The translations under genes and the position numbers were made by a program. Of a DNA stretch of 11,658 nucleotides, positions 1-5,234 are shown piece after piece. The stretch covers positions 1 to 11,658 of the forward strand of contig SFQP01000024.1 of NCBI GenBank assembly GCA_004562975.1, written 5' to 3'. Positions within the stretch are counted from its first letter, which is position 1. Every line of letters starts with the position of its first letter. The notes below the pieces were generated by a model. It was not told where the DNA came from. It did not search any database and saw only the letters and a program-made list of their open reading frames with translations. The DNA is from a bacterium (GTDB taxonomy: Bacteria > Bacteroidota > Bacteroidia > Bacteroidales > Bacteroidaceae).

Positions 1-264
1 TCGGACAAGGCGTTCCGCGAAGGCCGCACGGCGTGGGACAAGCCCCTGTCCTGCGCGCTGTATCCCATCCGCGAGAAACACTTCTGCGACGGTTCCGTGG
101 GACTGCAATACCATCGCTGGGATATATGTCGCCCTGCCGTGGAGAAAGGCCGCCGCCTCAACCTGAAATTGTACCAGTTCCTGAAGGCTCCCTTGGTGCG
201 CCGCTTCGGACAGGCGTGGTACGATGAGCTGTGCGAGGTGGCACGGCAACTGCCCGCAGAATGA
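1..264 (+). CDS. DUF3109 family protein, C-terminal part (gene starts before the window)
   Basis: The frame is open from base 1 to the TGA at 262-264 and encodes 87 residues. The segment reads SDKAFREGRTAWDKPLSCALY, then PIREKHF, then QYHRWDICRPA, and ends LKAPLVRRFGQAWYDELCEV. These are the hallmarks of the Bacteroidota DUF3109 family: a cysteine before a YPIR motif, a YHRW-x-IC-xPA motif, and an FLKxPLxRxFGxxWYxEL tail. The family is cysteine-rich and probably binds metal or an Fe-S cluster, but its reaction is unknown. Cysteines visible here lie in LSCALYP, HFCDG and DICRP. The start, and any cysteines further N-terminal, are outside the window. It is probably transcribed separately from the next gene, because a promoter lies in the 280 bp that follow. 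Confidence 0.85.
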   Translation, partial: SDKAFREGRTAWDKPLSCALYPIREKHFCDGSVGLQYHRWDICRPAVEKGRRLNLKLYQFLKAPLVRRFGQAWYDELCEVARQLPAE

Positions 265-389
265 ATGCAATAGGGCGGTCGCAGACACGTCTTTTCTGGA
301 ATGAAACACCGATTTTCTACACACTGCGAAAATATGTGTGCAATTTGACAAATGAAGGGAAAAATATTGGTGTAAAAATTTCTAAATTT

Positions 390-421
390 TTTGGTTCTTG
401 AGTCTTTCGGTAGTAACTTTG
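390..421 (+). promoter_or_regulatory. Bacteroidota-type promoter for the nlpC-capA-mscS group
   Basis: TTTG at 390-393 and TAACTTTG at 414-421 are separated by 20 bp. This matches the phylum's primary-sigma consensus (-33 TTTG, -7 TAnnTTTG). Transcription would start near 428, leaving a leader of roughly 115 nt before the GTG at 545. The leader has short self-complementary pieces such as AAGGA (470-474) with TCCTT (486-490), but I recognise no riboswitch or attenuator. The bases from 265 to 389 are AT-rich and I see nothing else in them. Confidence 0.7.
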
Positions 422-544
422 CCATCGCTGAAAGAAAAGCAGAAGGGTCACCCGCTTGTTTTCGTGCAAGGAATGAGCATCAGCCTCCTTGACTTGGGTC
501 GGATTTTCTGTTTTGTTATTTAATTTCATATAAAGATTATTTAC

Positions 545-1132
545 GTGCAAATTAGAAAGTATATAGCCGGATTAGCATTTGGCGTGCTCAGTTTGGTGAG
601 TGCCCAGGCTCAGGATGTGATGCCTGAGAAATTGCCTTTGCGTCCGGTGGCCGAAAGAATCGTGAAGGAGGTGGCTCCGGTGGGTGTGGACGAGAATGTC
701 ACCGTTGCCACCGAACGGACAGTCTCCTACAATGCCGGCTTCGGTGAAAGTGTGGTGCGCACCGCGTTGCAGTATCTCGGCGCACGTTATTCGAGAGGAA
801 GCAGCGGCCCCAATGTGTTCGACTGCTCCGGCTTCACACGTTTCGTTTACGGTCAGGAAAACGTATCCATCTTGCGCTCGTCGCGCTCACAGTTCACTCA
901 AGGCACGCCCATCGCACGCATTGCCGACCTGAAAAAAGGTGACCTCGTGTTTTTCGGCGGACGCGGCAACTCACGCTCGGTGGGACACGTTGGCATCGTC
1001 ACGGAGGTTGACCCCGACGGCCAGAATTTTTCCTTTGTCCACGCCAGCAATTCGGGCGTGAAAATTTCGGACTCCAACGAGGCTTACTACAGTCGCCGGT
1101 ATATCGGAGCACGTAGAATCGTTGAGAATTAA
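545..1132 (+). CDS. Secreted NlpC/P60 family cysteine peptidase
   Basis: A 195-residue exported protein. Residues 1-23 are a signal peptide (basic QIRK, hydrophobic core, cleavage near SAQAQ). Residues 66-190 form one NlpC/P60 domain with the catalytic triad visible: Cys94 in FDCSGFTRFVY, His148 in VGHVGIV and His166 in FVHAS. The family cleaves peptide bonds in peptidoglycan stems, typically next to gamma-D-Glu, so a periplasmic cell-wall role is expected; the exact bond cannot be read from the sequence. The start is GTG: a stop lies upstream in frame, and the first in-frame ATG (620) would remove the signal peptide. There is no SH3 or other binding domain, so this is a minimal enzyme. The capA start lies 4 bp after its stop, implying co-transcription. 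Confidence 0.92.
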   Translation: MQIRKYIAGLAFGVLSLVSAQAQDVMPEKLPLRPVAERIVKEVAPVGVDENVTVATERTVSYNAGFGESVVRTALQYLGARYSRGSSGPNVFDCSGFTRFVYGQENVSILRSSRSQFTQGTPIARIADLKKGDLVFFGGRGNSRSVGHVGIVTEVDPDGQNFSFVHASNSGVKISDSNEAYYSRRYIGARRIVEN

Positions 1133-1136
1133 GCTC

Positions 1137-2171
1137 GTGAAGATTTGGTGCGTATTGGCCTTGGCACTGATTTGTTCTTGGGGCTGTTTTGCCCAGAAGA
1201 ACGACACCGTGGTGACAGTGGCTCTTACAGGAGATATTATGATGGGTACTACCTACCCAAAAGTGCAGTTGCCGCCCCATGAGGGACGGCAATTGTTCGT
1301 TGATGCACTGCCGGTGCTGAAGAGGGCCGATCTGGCAGCTGGCAACCTGGAAGGCACGCTCTGCGACAGCGGTGTGACACGCAAGAAACTTTCCGACATC
1401 TGTTATGCTTTCCGAACGCCCACTACCTATGCACCCCTGCTGAACAAGGCCGGCTACGATTTTCTCAGTTTGGCCAACAATCACGCTTTCGACTTCGGTG
1501 AAGCGGGCGTGAAGAGCACCATGGATTGTCTGGACCGCCAAGGTATCCGATACGCTGGCATAGAGGGCTTTCCCGACCGTGTGGTGGTGGAGCGGAACGG
1601 CGTGCGCTTTGGGCTGTGCGCCTTTGGCCACAACGGATATACCGTGCGCCATCAGGACTTGCGGAGAACGCGGGAAATCGTTACCGAACTGGTCAACAGC
1701 TGCGACATCGTGATAGTATCGTTCCATGGAGGCGCGGAAGGAAGCAGCCAAAACCGGTTGCCTTATGGCAAGGAAATGTTCTGCGAAGAAGACCGTGGCT
1801 CGCTGCGCGAGTTTGCGCATTTCTGCATCGATGCCGGAGCGGATGTCGTTTTCGGCCACGGTCCACACGTGGTGCGGGCGGTGGAACTTTACAAGGAGCA
1901 TTTCATCGCTTACAGTCTGGGGAACTTCTGCACACCCTATGGCATGAGCCTGGCCGGCGTGCTGGCCTATGCCCCTCTGCTGGAACTCCAGCTCACCCGC
2001 GACGGGCGTTTTGTGAAAGGGAAAATCCACTCCTTCATCCAGCACAAGGGTATCGGCCCCCGGAAGGACGCTTCGTGCCGTGCCGCCCGCGAAATGCAAC
2101 GCCTCACGCGGCTCGATGTGCCAGACACCCCATTGCATATTGACAACGAAGGCAATGTGCGTCGCAAGTAG
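1137..2171 (+). CDS. CapA family (PGA_cap) secreted metallophosphatase-fold protein
   Basis: Read from the GTG at 1137 this is 344 residues. Residues 1-20 are a signal peptide (KIWCVLALALICSWGCFAQ). The rest is one CapA/PGA_cap domain of the calcineurin-like metallophosphatase superfamily. Likely metal and active-site motifs are GDIMMG (Asp33), GNLEGTL (Asn70, Glu72), LANNHAFDFG (Asn114-His116), FHGG (His197) and GHGPHVV (His241, His244). CapA is named for poly-gamma-glutamate capsule synthesis, but no capB/capC/capD partner is seen here, so the substrate is unknown; its pairing with a gamma-glutamyl-type NlpC/P60 enzyme suggests cell-wall or gamma-glutamyl polymer handling (inference). An in-frame TTG at 1122 would give 349 residues and overlap nlpC by 11 bp. 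GTG is preferred because it gives a normal signal peptide without overlap. Confidence 0.88.
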   Translation: MKIWCVLALALICSWGCFAQKNDTVVTVALTGDIMMGTTYPKVQLPPHEGRQLFVDALPVLKRADLAAGNLEGTLCDSGVTRKKLSDICYAFRTPTTYAPLLNKAGYDFLSLANNHAFDFGEAGVKSTMDCLDRQGIRYAGIEGFPDRVVVERNGVRFGLCAFGHNGYTVRHQDLRRTREIVTELVNSCDIVIVSFHGGAEGSSQNRLPYGKEMFCEEDRGSLREFAHFCIDAGADVVFGHGPHVVRAVELYKEHFIAYSLGNFCTPYGMSLAGVLAYAPLLELQLTRDGRFVKGKIHSFIQHKGIGPRKDASCRAAREMQRLTRLDVPDTPLHIDNEGNVRRK

Positions 2172-2222
2172 CGGCGTGGCCTGTTTTATCTATAAGTAGG
2201 TGTTTAAAATCTCAAACAAACA

Positions 2223-3086
2223 ATGACATTACCTTTATTAGAAGCCTTGCCACAAGAGCTGAGCGCAGGCAAAATTGACAAACTGATAGAAAAACTGATA
2301 GACCTTTCCGTGGGAGCCGGAAAGCACATCCTCATAGCCATCCTGGTGTATGTGGTGGGAGCATTCCTCGTGAAGATCATCAACCGCTTGGTGCATAGTA
2401 TGCTCCAGCGGCGGCACATCGACGTGAGTGTGCAGAGTTTTGTGCGCAGCCTCGTCAACATCCTGCTCACCGTCCTCCTGATAGTATCAGTCATCGGTGC
2501 GCTGGGGGTCAACACCACCTCCTTTGCCGCCCTGCTCGCCTCGGCCGGTGTGGCGGTGGGTATGGCCCTTTCGGGCAACCTGCAAAACTTTGCCGGCGGC
2601 CTGGTCATCCTCCTTTTCAAGCCCTATCGCGTGGGCGACTGGATTGAGGCCCAAGGAGTGCAGGGAAAGGTACACGAAATCCAGATTTTCCATACCATCC
2701 TCCTTACTGCCGACAACAAACAGGTGTATATGCCCAACGGCTCGCTGAGCACCTCCGTGGTGGTGAACTATTCCAAAGAAGAGAACCGCCGTGTGCAGTG
2801 GACCATCGGCGTGGACTATGGTGAGGACGTGGGCCGTGTGCGCGAAAAGTTGTTGGCGCTCTTCCTCACTGATGCGCGCATCCTTCAGGATCCAGAGGCC
2901 AACCGCCCCTTCATCGGGCTGAACGAACTGGCAGACAGCAGCGTGAACCTTGTCATCCGTGTGTGGGTGAAAAATGCCGATTATTGGAACGTATTCTTTG
3001 AAATGCAGCAGCGTATCTACGACCTTTTCAACCGCGAGGGCATCAACATCCCCTACCCGCAGACTGTGGTACACATGGAAAAATAG
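2223..3086 (+). CDS. MscS family mechanosensitive channel
   Basis: At 287 residues this is the size of E. coli MscS (286). Hydrophobic segments lie at about 33-53 (TM1), 73-95 (TM2) and 98-131 (TM3). TM3 is the Gly/Ala-rich pore helix, with SAGVAVGMALSGNLQNFAGG, and it runs into the conserved FKPYRVGDWIE entry to the beta domain (about 132-185; PNGSLSTSVVVNYS at 170-184). The C-terminal alpha/beta cage domain ends near 285. Such channels open under membrane tension to release solutes after hypo-osmotic shock. The gene begins 51 bp after capA with no convincing promoter in between, so it is probably the last gene of the nlpC-capA-mscS transcript, an envelope-stress grouping. The leader is A/T-rich with no Shine-Dalgarno site. 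Confidence 0.93.
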   Translation: MTLPLLEALPQELSAGKIDKLIEKLIDLSVGAGKHILIAILVYVVGAFLVKIINRLVHSMLQRRHIDVSVQSFVRSLVNILLTVLLIVSVIGALGVNTTSFAALLASAGVAVGMALSGNLQNFAGGLVILLFKPYRVGDWIEAQGVQGKVHEIQIFHTILLTADNKQVYMPNGSLSTSVVVNYSKEENRRVQWTIGVDYGEDVGRVREKLLALFLTDARILQDPEANRPFIGLNELADSSVNLVIRVWVKNADYWNVFFEMQQRIYDLFNREGINIPYPQTVVHMEK

Positions 3087-3124
3087 TCCGTATGCCATAC
3101 GTTACTTCAAAAAAACGCGCAAAG

Positions 3125-3156
3125 TTTGGGATAGAATAAAAAATTACCTAATTTTG
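3125..3156 (+). promoter_or_regulatory. Promoter for rpsU
   Basis: TTTG at 3125-3128 and TAATTTTG at 3149-3156 are 20 bp apart, a near-perfect Bacteroidota -33/-7 pair. A start near 3163 leaves a leader of about 45 nt rich in A (AACAACAAAATAATAAAAAC) before the rpsU ATG at 3210, with no Shine-Dalgarno site. Such A-rich leaders are typical of translation initiation in this phylum. Confidence 0.75.
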
Positions 3157-3209
3157 CACCTCGCAAGAAGTATGCATATCAAGTAACAACAAAATAATAA
3201 AAACTCAAA

Positions 3210-3401
3210 ATGATTGTAGTACAAGTAAAGGACGGTGAGAACATCGAACGCGCCCTGAAGAAATTTAAGAGAAAGTTTGAAAAGACCGGAGTAATCAAGG
3301 AGCTCCGTGCCCGCCAGCAGTTTGACAAGCCCAGCGTATTGAAGCGTCTCGCCAAGGAACACGCTGTTTACGTTCAGAAGCTGCACCGCGAAGAAGACTA
3401 A
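3210..3401 (+). CDS. rpsU: 30S ribosomal protein bS21
   Basis: A 63-residue, strongly basic protein beginning MIVVQVKDGENIERALKKF. It has the bS21 pattern: an N-terminal beta strand, an ERALKKFKRKFEKTGV helix, a second basic helix with RARQQFDKPSVLKRLAKE, and a short C-terminus. It binds the 30S platform near the 3' end of 16S rRNA. In Flavobacterium johnsoniae ribosomes, bS21 together with bS18 and bS6 holds the anti-Shine-Dalgarno tail (known for that species; the same is inferred here). The gene stands as a single transcription unit, with its own promoter at 3125-3156 and a strong hairpin terminator at 3450-3497. Its size matches Bacteroidota homologues. Confidence 0.96.
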   Translation: MIVVQVKDGENIERALKKFKRKFEKTGVIKELRARQQFDKPSVLKRLAKEHAVYVQKLHREED

Positions 3402-3449
3402 TCGCTTCTTGCCGGTTCATCCTTGTGCTTTTCATTCAAGGATTTGCAG

Positions 3450-3497
3450 TACAAGGCCGCTTTGCATCATCATTTGCAAAGCGGCCTTGTATGTTTT
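3450..3497 (+). terminator. Rho-independent terminator after rpsU
   Basis: Bases 3450-3466 are perfectly complementary to 3475-3491 (17 bp, core AAGGCCGCTTTGCA) around the 8-nt loop TCATCATT, followed by TGTTTT at 3492-3497. The flanking A-run needed for efficient use on the other strand is weak, so it mainly serves rpsU. Confidence 0.88.
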
Positions 3498-3650
3498 CTT
3501 CCGTTGAGGGCTGTGGATGCCCCCTCCTCCGTACACCTCCCCCACGCTCTGTAATGACGAAAACTGAAATCGTCCAGAAAGTATAGCCTTTTTCTCCCGA
3601 ATTTTTTGCTCATTAAAAAATAGTTACGATATTCGCCAAACAAACGAGAA

Positions 3651-4538
3651 ATGCTGATGCAGGAGATAGAAGACTTTTTGAGTTATCTCATTGCCGACAG
3701 AGGCTATTCAGCCGAGACGATAGAAACCTATCGCCTGAGCCTGACCAAGTTCCTGGACTTCTTCACCCGGTTGGACAGTCAGCTCACATGGTACAGCCTT
3801 GATGGCGACGTCATCAGGCAATGGATGGCCGAAGAGATGCAAAACGGAAGTTCGGCGCGCTATGTGGCCAAACACCTCAGTGCCCTCCGTTCCTTCTATC
3901 GCTATCTGCTCCGGATGGACAGGGTGAAGAAAGACCCCGTGCGGTTGGTGAAAAATCCCAAGATACACACCCCTTTGCCCACCTTCCTCAAGCAGCAAGA
4001 AGTGGACCGCCTCTTCGATGATGTGGAGTTCCCCGACAATTTCATCGGCCTGCGCGACCGCACCATCCTGCTCACCTTCTACCACACCGGTCTCCGCCTT
4101 TCCGAACTCATCGGGTTAGACCTGTCTTCTGTCGACTTGTCCGCCCGTGAGCTGAAGGTAACCGGCAAGCGCAACAAGCAGCGCATCATCCCCTTTGGCT
4201 CCGAGCTGCATCAGGAACTGCTCCGTTATCGCCGGGCGCGTTTGGAACAGCCAACCGAGGACACCGCGCTGTTTATCGGCCCGAAAGGCAGTCGGATGAC
4301 CAAGGCGCAGGTGCAGACCATGGTGAAGCACTATCTCTCGTTCGTCACCACGCAAAAGAAGAAGAGTCCGCACGTGTTGCGCCACACTTTCGCCACGGCC
4401 ATGCTCAACAACGGTGCAGAGCTCGAAGCTATCAAAGAACTGCTCGGACACGCCAGCGTCGTCACCACGGAAGTCTATACGCACACCACGTTTGCAGACT
4501 TGAAAAAAGAATACGAACACGCCCATCCAAGGGCATAA
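3651..4538 (+). CDS. xerC: Tyrosine recombinase, XerC/XerD type
   Basis: A 295-residue tyrosine recombinase. Residues 1-88 form the SAM-like core-binding domain (EIEDFLSYLIADRGYSAETI; SARYVAKHLSALRSFYRYLL). Residues about 110-295 form the catalytic domain with every expected residue: Arg149 (HTGLRLSEL), Lys173 (TGKRNKQR), His241 and Arg244 (HVLRHTFAT), His267 (LLGHASV) and the nucleophile Tyr276 (TEVYTH). The length and the fit to XerC/D rather than to phage integrases, together with the housekeeping setting between rpsU and hpf, point to chromosome-dimer resolution at dif. XerC and XerD are hard to tell apart in this phylum, so the symbol is provisional. ATG at 3651 is used; ATG at 3657 is equally possible. 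No dif-like site or convincing -7 element is visible in 3498-3650. It is followed by hpf after 16 bp. Confidence 0.9.
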   Translation: MLMQEIEDFLSYLIADRGYSAETIETYRLSLTKFLDFFTRLDSQLTWYSLDGDVIRQWMAEEMQNGSSARYVAKHLSALRSFYRYLLRMDRVKKDPVRLVKNPKIHTPLPTFLKQQEVDRLFDDVEFPDNFIGLRDRTILLTFYHTGLRLSELIGLDLSSVDLSARELKVTGKRNKQRIIPFGSELHQELLRYRRARLEQPTEDTALFIGPKGSRMTKAQVQTMVKHYLSFVTTQKKKSPHVLRHTFATAMLNNGAELEAIKELLGHASVVTTEVYTHTTFADLKKEYEHAHPRA

Positions 4539-4541
4539 AAC

Positions 4542-4550
4542 AAAGGAGGT
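4542..4550 (+). promoter_or_regulatory. Strong Shine-Dalgarno site for hpf
   Basis: AAAGGAGGT lies with its GGAGG core (4545-4549) 5 nt before the ATG at 4555. It complements the 3' end of 16S rRNA almost completely. None of the other intact genes here (nlpC, capA, mscS, rpsU, xerC, pot, uvrA) has a comparable site, as expected in a phylum that largely does without Shine-Dalgarno pairing. It fixes the hpf start. Confidence 0.8.
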
Positions 4551-4554
4551 TACT

Positions 4555-4851
4555 ATGGAACTCAAAATTCAAGCCATCCATTTCGACACTACCGAAAAGC
4601 TGAACCTGTTCATCGAGAAGAAAGCTGCCAAACTGGCCAAGAACTGCGAAAATATAATCAAGGCCGAATTTATACTCAAGGTGGTAAAGCCCGAAACCGC
4701 CCACAACAAGGAAACGGCCGTCAACATAGTGCTACCCGGTACAGAACTCCGCGCTGAGAAGGTGTGCGACACCTTTGAAGAAGGCGTAGACCTCTGCGTT
4801 GACTCCCTGTTGCGCCAAATTGAAAAGTACAAGGAGCGTCAGCCCAAGTAG
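4555..4851 (+). CDS. hpf: Ribosome hibernation promoting factor, short HPF/RaiA form
   Basis: A 98-residue protein (MELKIQAIHFDTTEKLNLFI) with the sigma-54-modulation/S30EA fold: a beta strand, a helix EKLNLFIEKKAAKLAKN, strands KAEFILKVVKP and KETAVNIVLPGTEL, and a C-terminal helix ending DSLLRQIEKYKERQPK. The family binds the decoding region of the 30S subunit and silences ribosomes in stationary phase or starvation. It lacks the C-terminal dimerisation domain of long HPF, so it is the short form. It sits 16 bp after xerC, so the two are probably co-transcribed, but translation is set by its own strong Shine-Dalgarno site. In Bacteroides genomes, as I recall, tRNA genes and tuf usually follow; here they do not. 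Confidence 0.93.
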   Translation: MELKIQAIHFDTTEKLNLFIEKKAAKLAKNCENIIKAEFILKVVKPETAHNKETAVNIVLPGTELRAEKVCDTFEEGVDLCVDSLLRQIEKYKERQPK

Positions 4852-4876
4852 TAACAGAGCTTCTTGAAACGATAAA

Positions 4877-4971
4877 TGCAAGCTCGAACCGTTCGTGCTT
4901 TGCAGTCGTCAGGTCAGAGCTTGCAATGGCACCGTCTGATGTCAGCTCGTGAAGCAAGAACATACTGACGG
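4877..4971. repeat. Inverted repeats in the hpf 3' region
   Basis: TGCAAGCTC (4877-4885) is perfectly complementary to GAGCTTGCA (4917-4925) across 31 nt. A second set overlaps it: CCGTC (4932-4936) with GACGG (4967-4971), or alternatively GTCAG (4941-4945) with CTGAC (4965-4969). No tRNA fold or reading frame is convincing in 4852-4999. This could be a structured 3' untranslated region of hpf or a decayed gene. Confidence 0.45.
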
Positions 4972-4999
4972 ATGAAAGATTACAAACTATTAATAGAAA

Positions 5000-5024
5000 G
5001 GTCCGGCGTGAGCCGGACCTTTTT
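5000..5024. terminator. Terminator hairpin shared by converging hpf and pot transcripts
   Basis: GGTCCGGC (5000-5007), loop GTGA, then GCCGGACC (5012-5019), a perfect 8-bp GC-rich stem followed by TTTTT (5020-5024) on the plus strand. On the minus strand the same stem is followed by TTTCTATTA. It lies between the convergent xerC-hpf and pot transcripts and can serve both, more strongly the plus strand. Confidence 0.88.
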
Positions 5025-5083
5025 GTTTGGTGCAGTCTTGACAGACAGGAGCACTTGAAGTCAGTAGCAAATGATCGTTAGCC

Positions 5084-5234
5084 TTATTTGTCAATCTCCT
5101 CCCACAGCGGCGGTGTAACCCCCAGCAAGTGGCGCAAATAAGTCGTAGCGTTTGTGTTCGCCAAAGCTTTCGCCCATCGTGTGGCGTGCTCCAGGAATCA
5201 TTACCAAGTTTTTTCCGGAAAAGGGCGGTTCGGT
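5084..5234 (-). pseudogene. Relic: C-terminal end of an S9 family (DPP/prolyl-oligopeptidase-like) serine peptidase, frameshifted
   Basis: Immediately after the transporter stop codon the minus strand encodes SGKNLVMIPGARHTMGESFG, then EHKRYDLF; after a frameshift near 5135 it encodes RHLLGVTPPLWEEIDK and a TAA at 5084-5086. Joined, this is the conserved end of Bacteroidota S9 peptidases: the catalytic-His segment (xxPGxRH), then KRxYDFFVRHLLGVxPP. The break is best explained by loss of 2 bases between LF and RHLLG. Nothing upstream of SGKN survives, so about 48 codons of a protein normally above 600 residues remain; Ser and Asp of the triad are gone. It cannot be functional. S9 peptidases of this type trim extracytoplasmic peptides, and a neighbouring POT transporter would import the products, so the pair may once have worked together (inference). 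Confidence 0.72.

Noticed and set aside
1122..1136. TTG start for capA, 15 bases upstream of the chosen GTG
   Set aside because: It would overlap nlpC by 11 bp and only lengthen the signal peptide's basic part; possible, but GTG at 1137 is simpler.
999..2138. A long open frame (379 codons) on the minus strand opposite capA
   Set aside because: It lies entirely antisense to two well-supported genes, has no recognisable domain, and its His/Gln-rich composition is what the complement of a GC-rich coding frame gives.
3172..3186. A four-codon upstream frame (MHIK) in the rpsU leader
   Set aside because: It is too short to distinguish from chance, with no start context and no sign of amino-acid-specific attenuation.
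3601..3637. A promoter for xerC using TTTG at 3605-3608
   Set aside because: No TAnnTTTG is found at 19-21 bp downstream; the best sequence there (TATTCGCC) is too poor to call.
4852..4999. A tRNA gene after hpf
   Set aside because: I expected one from the usual gene order, but there is no acceptor stem, TTCGA arm and anticodon arm at tRNA spacing; only unrelated inverted repeats are present.
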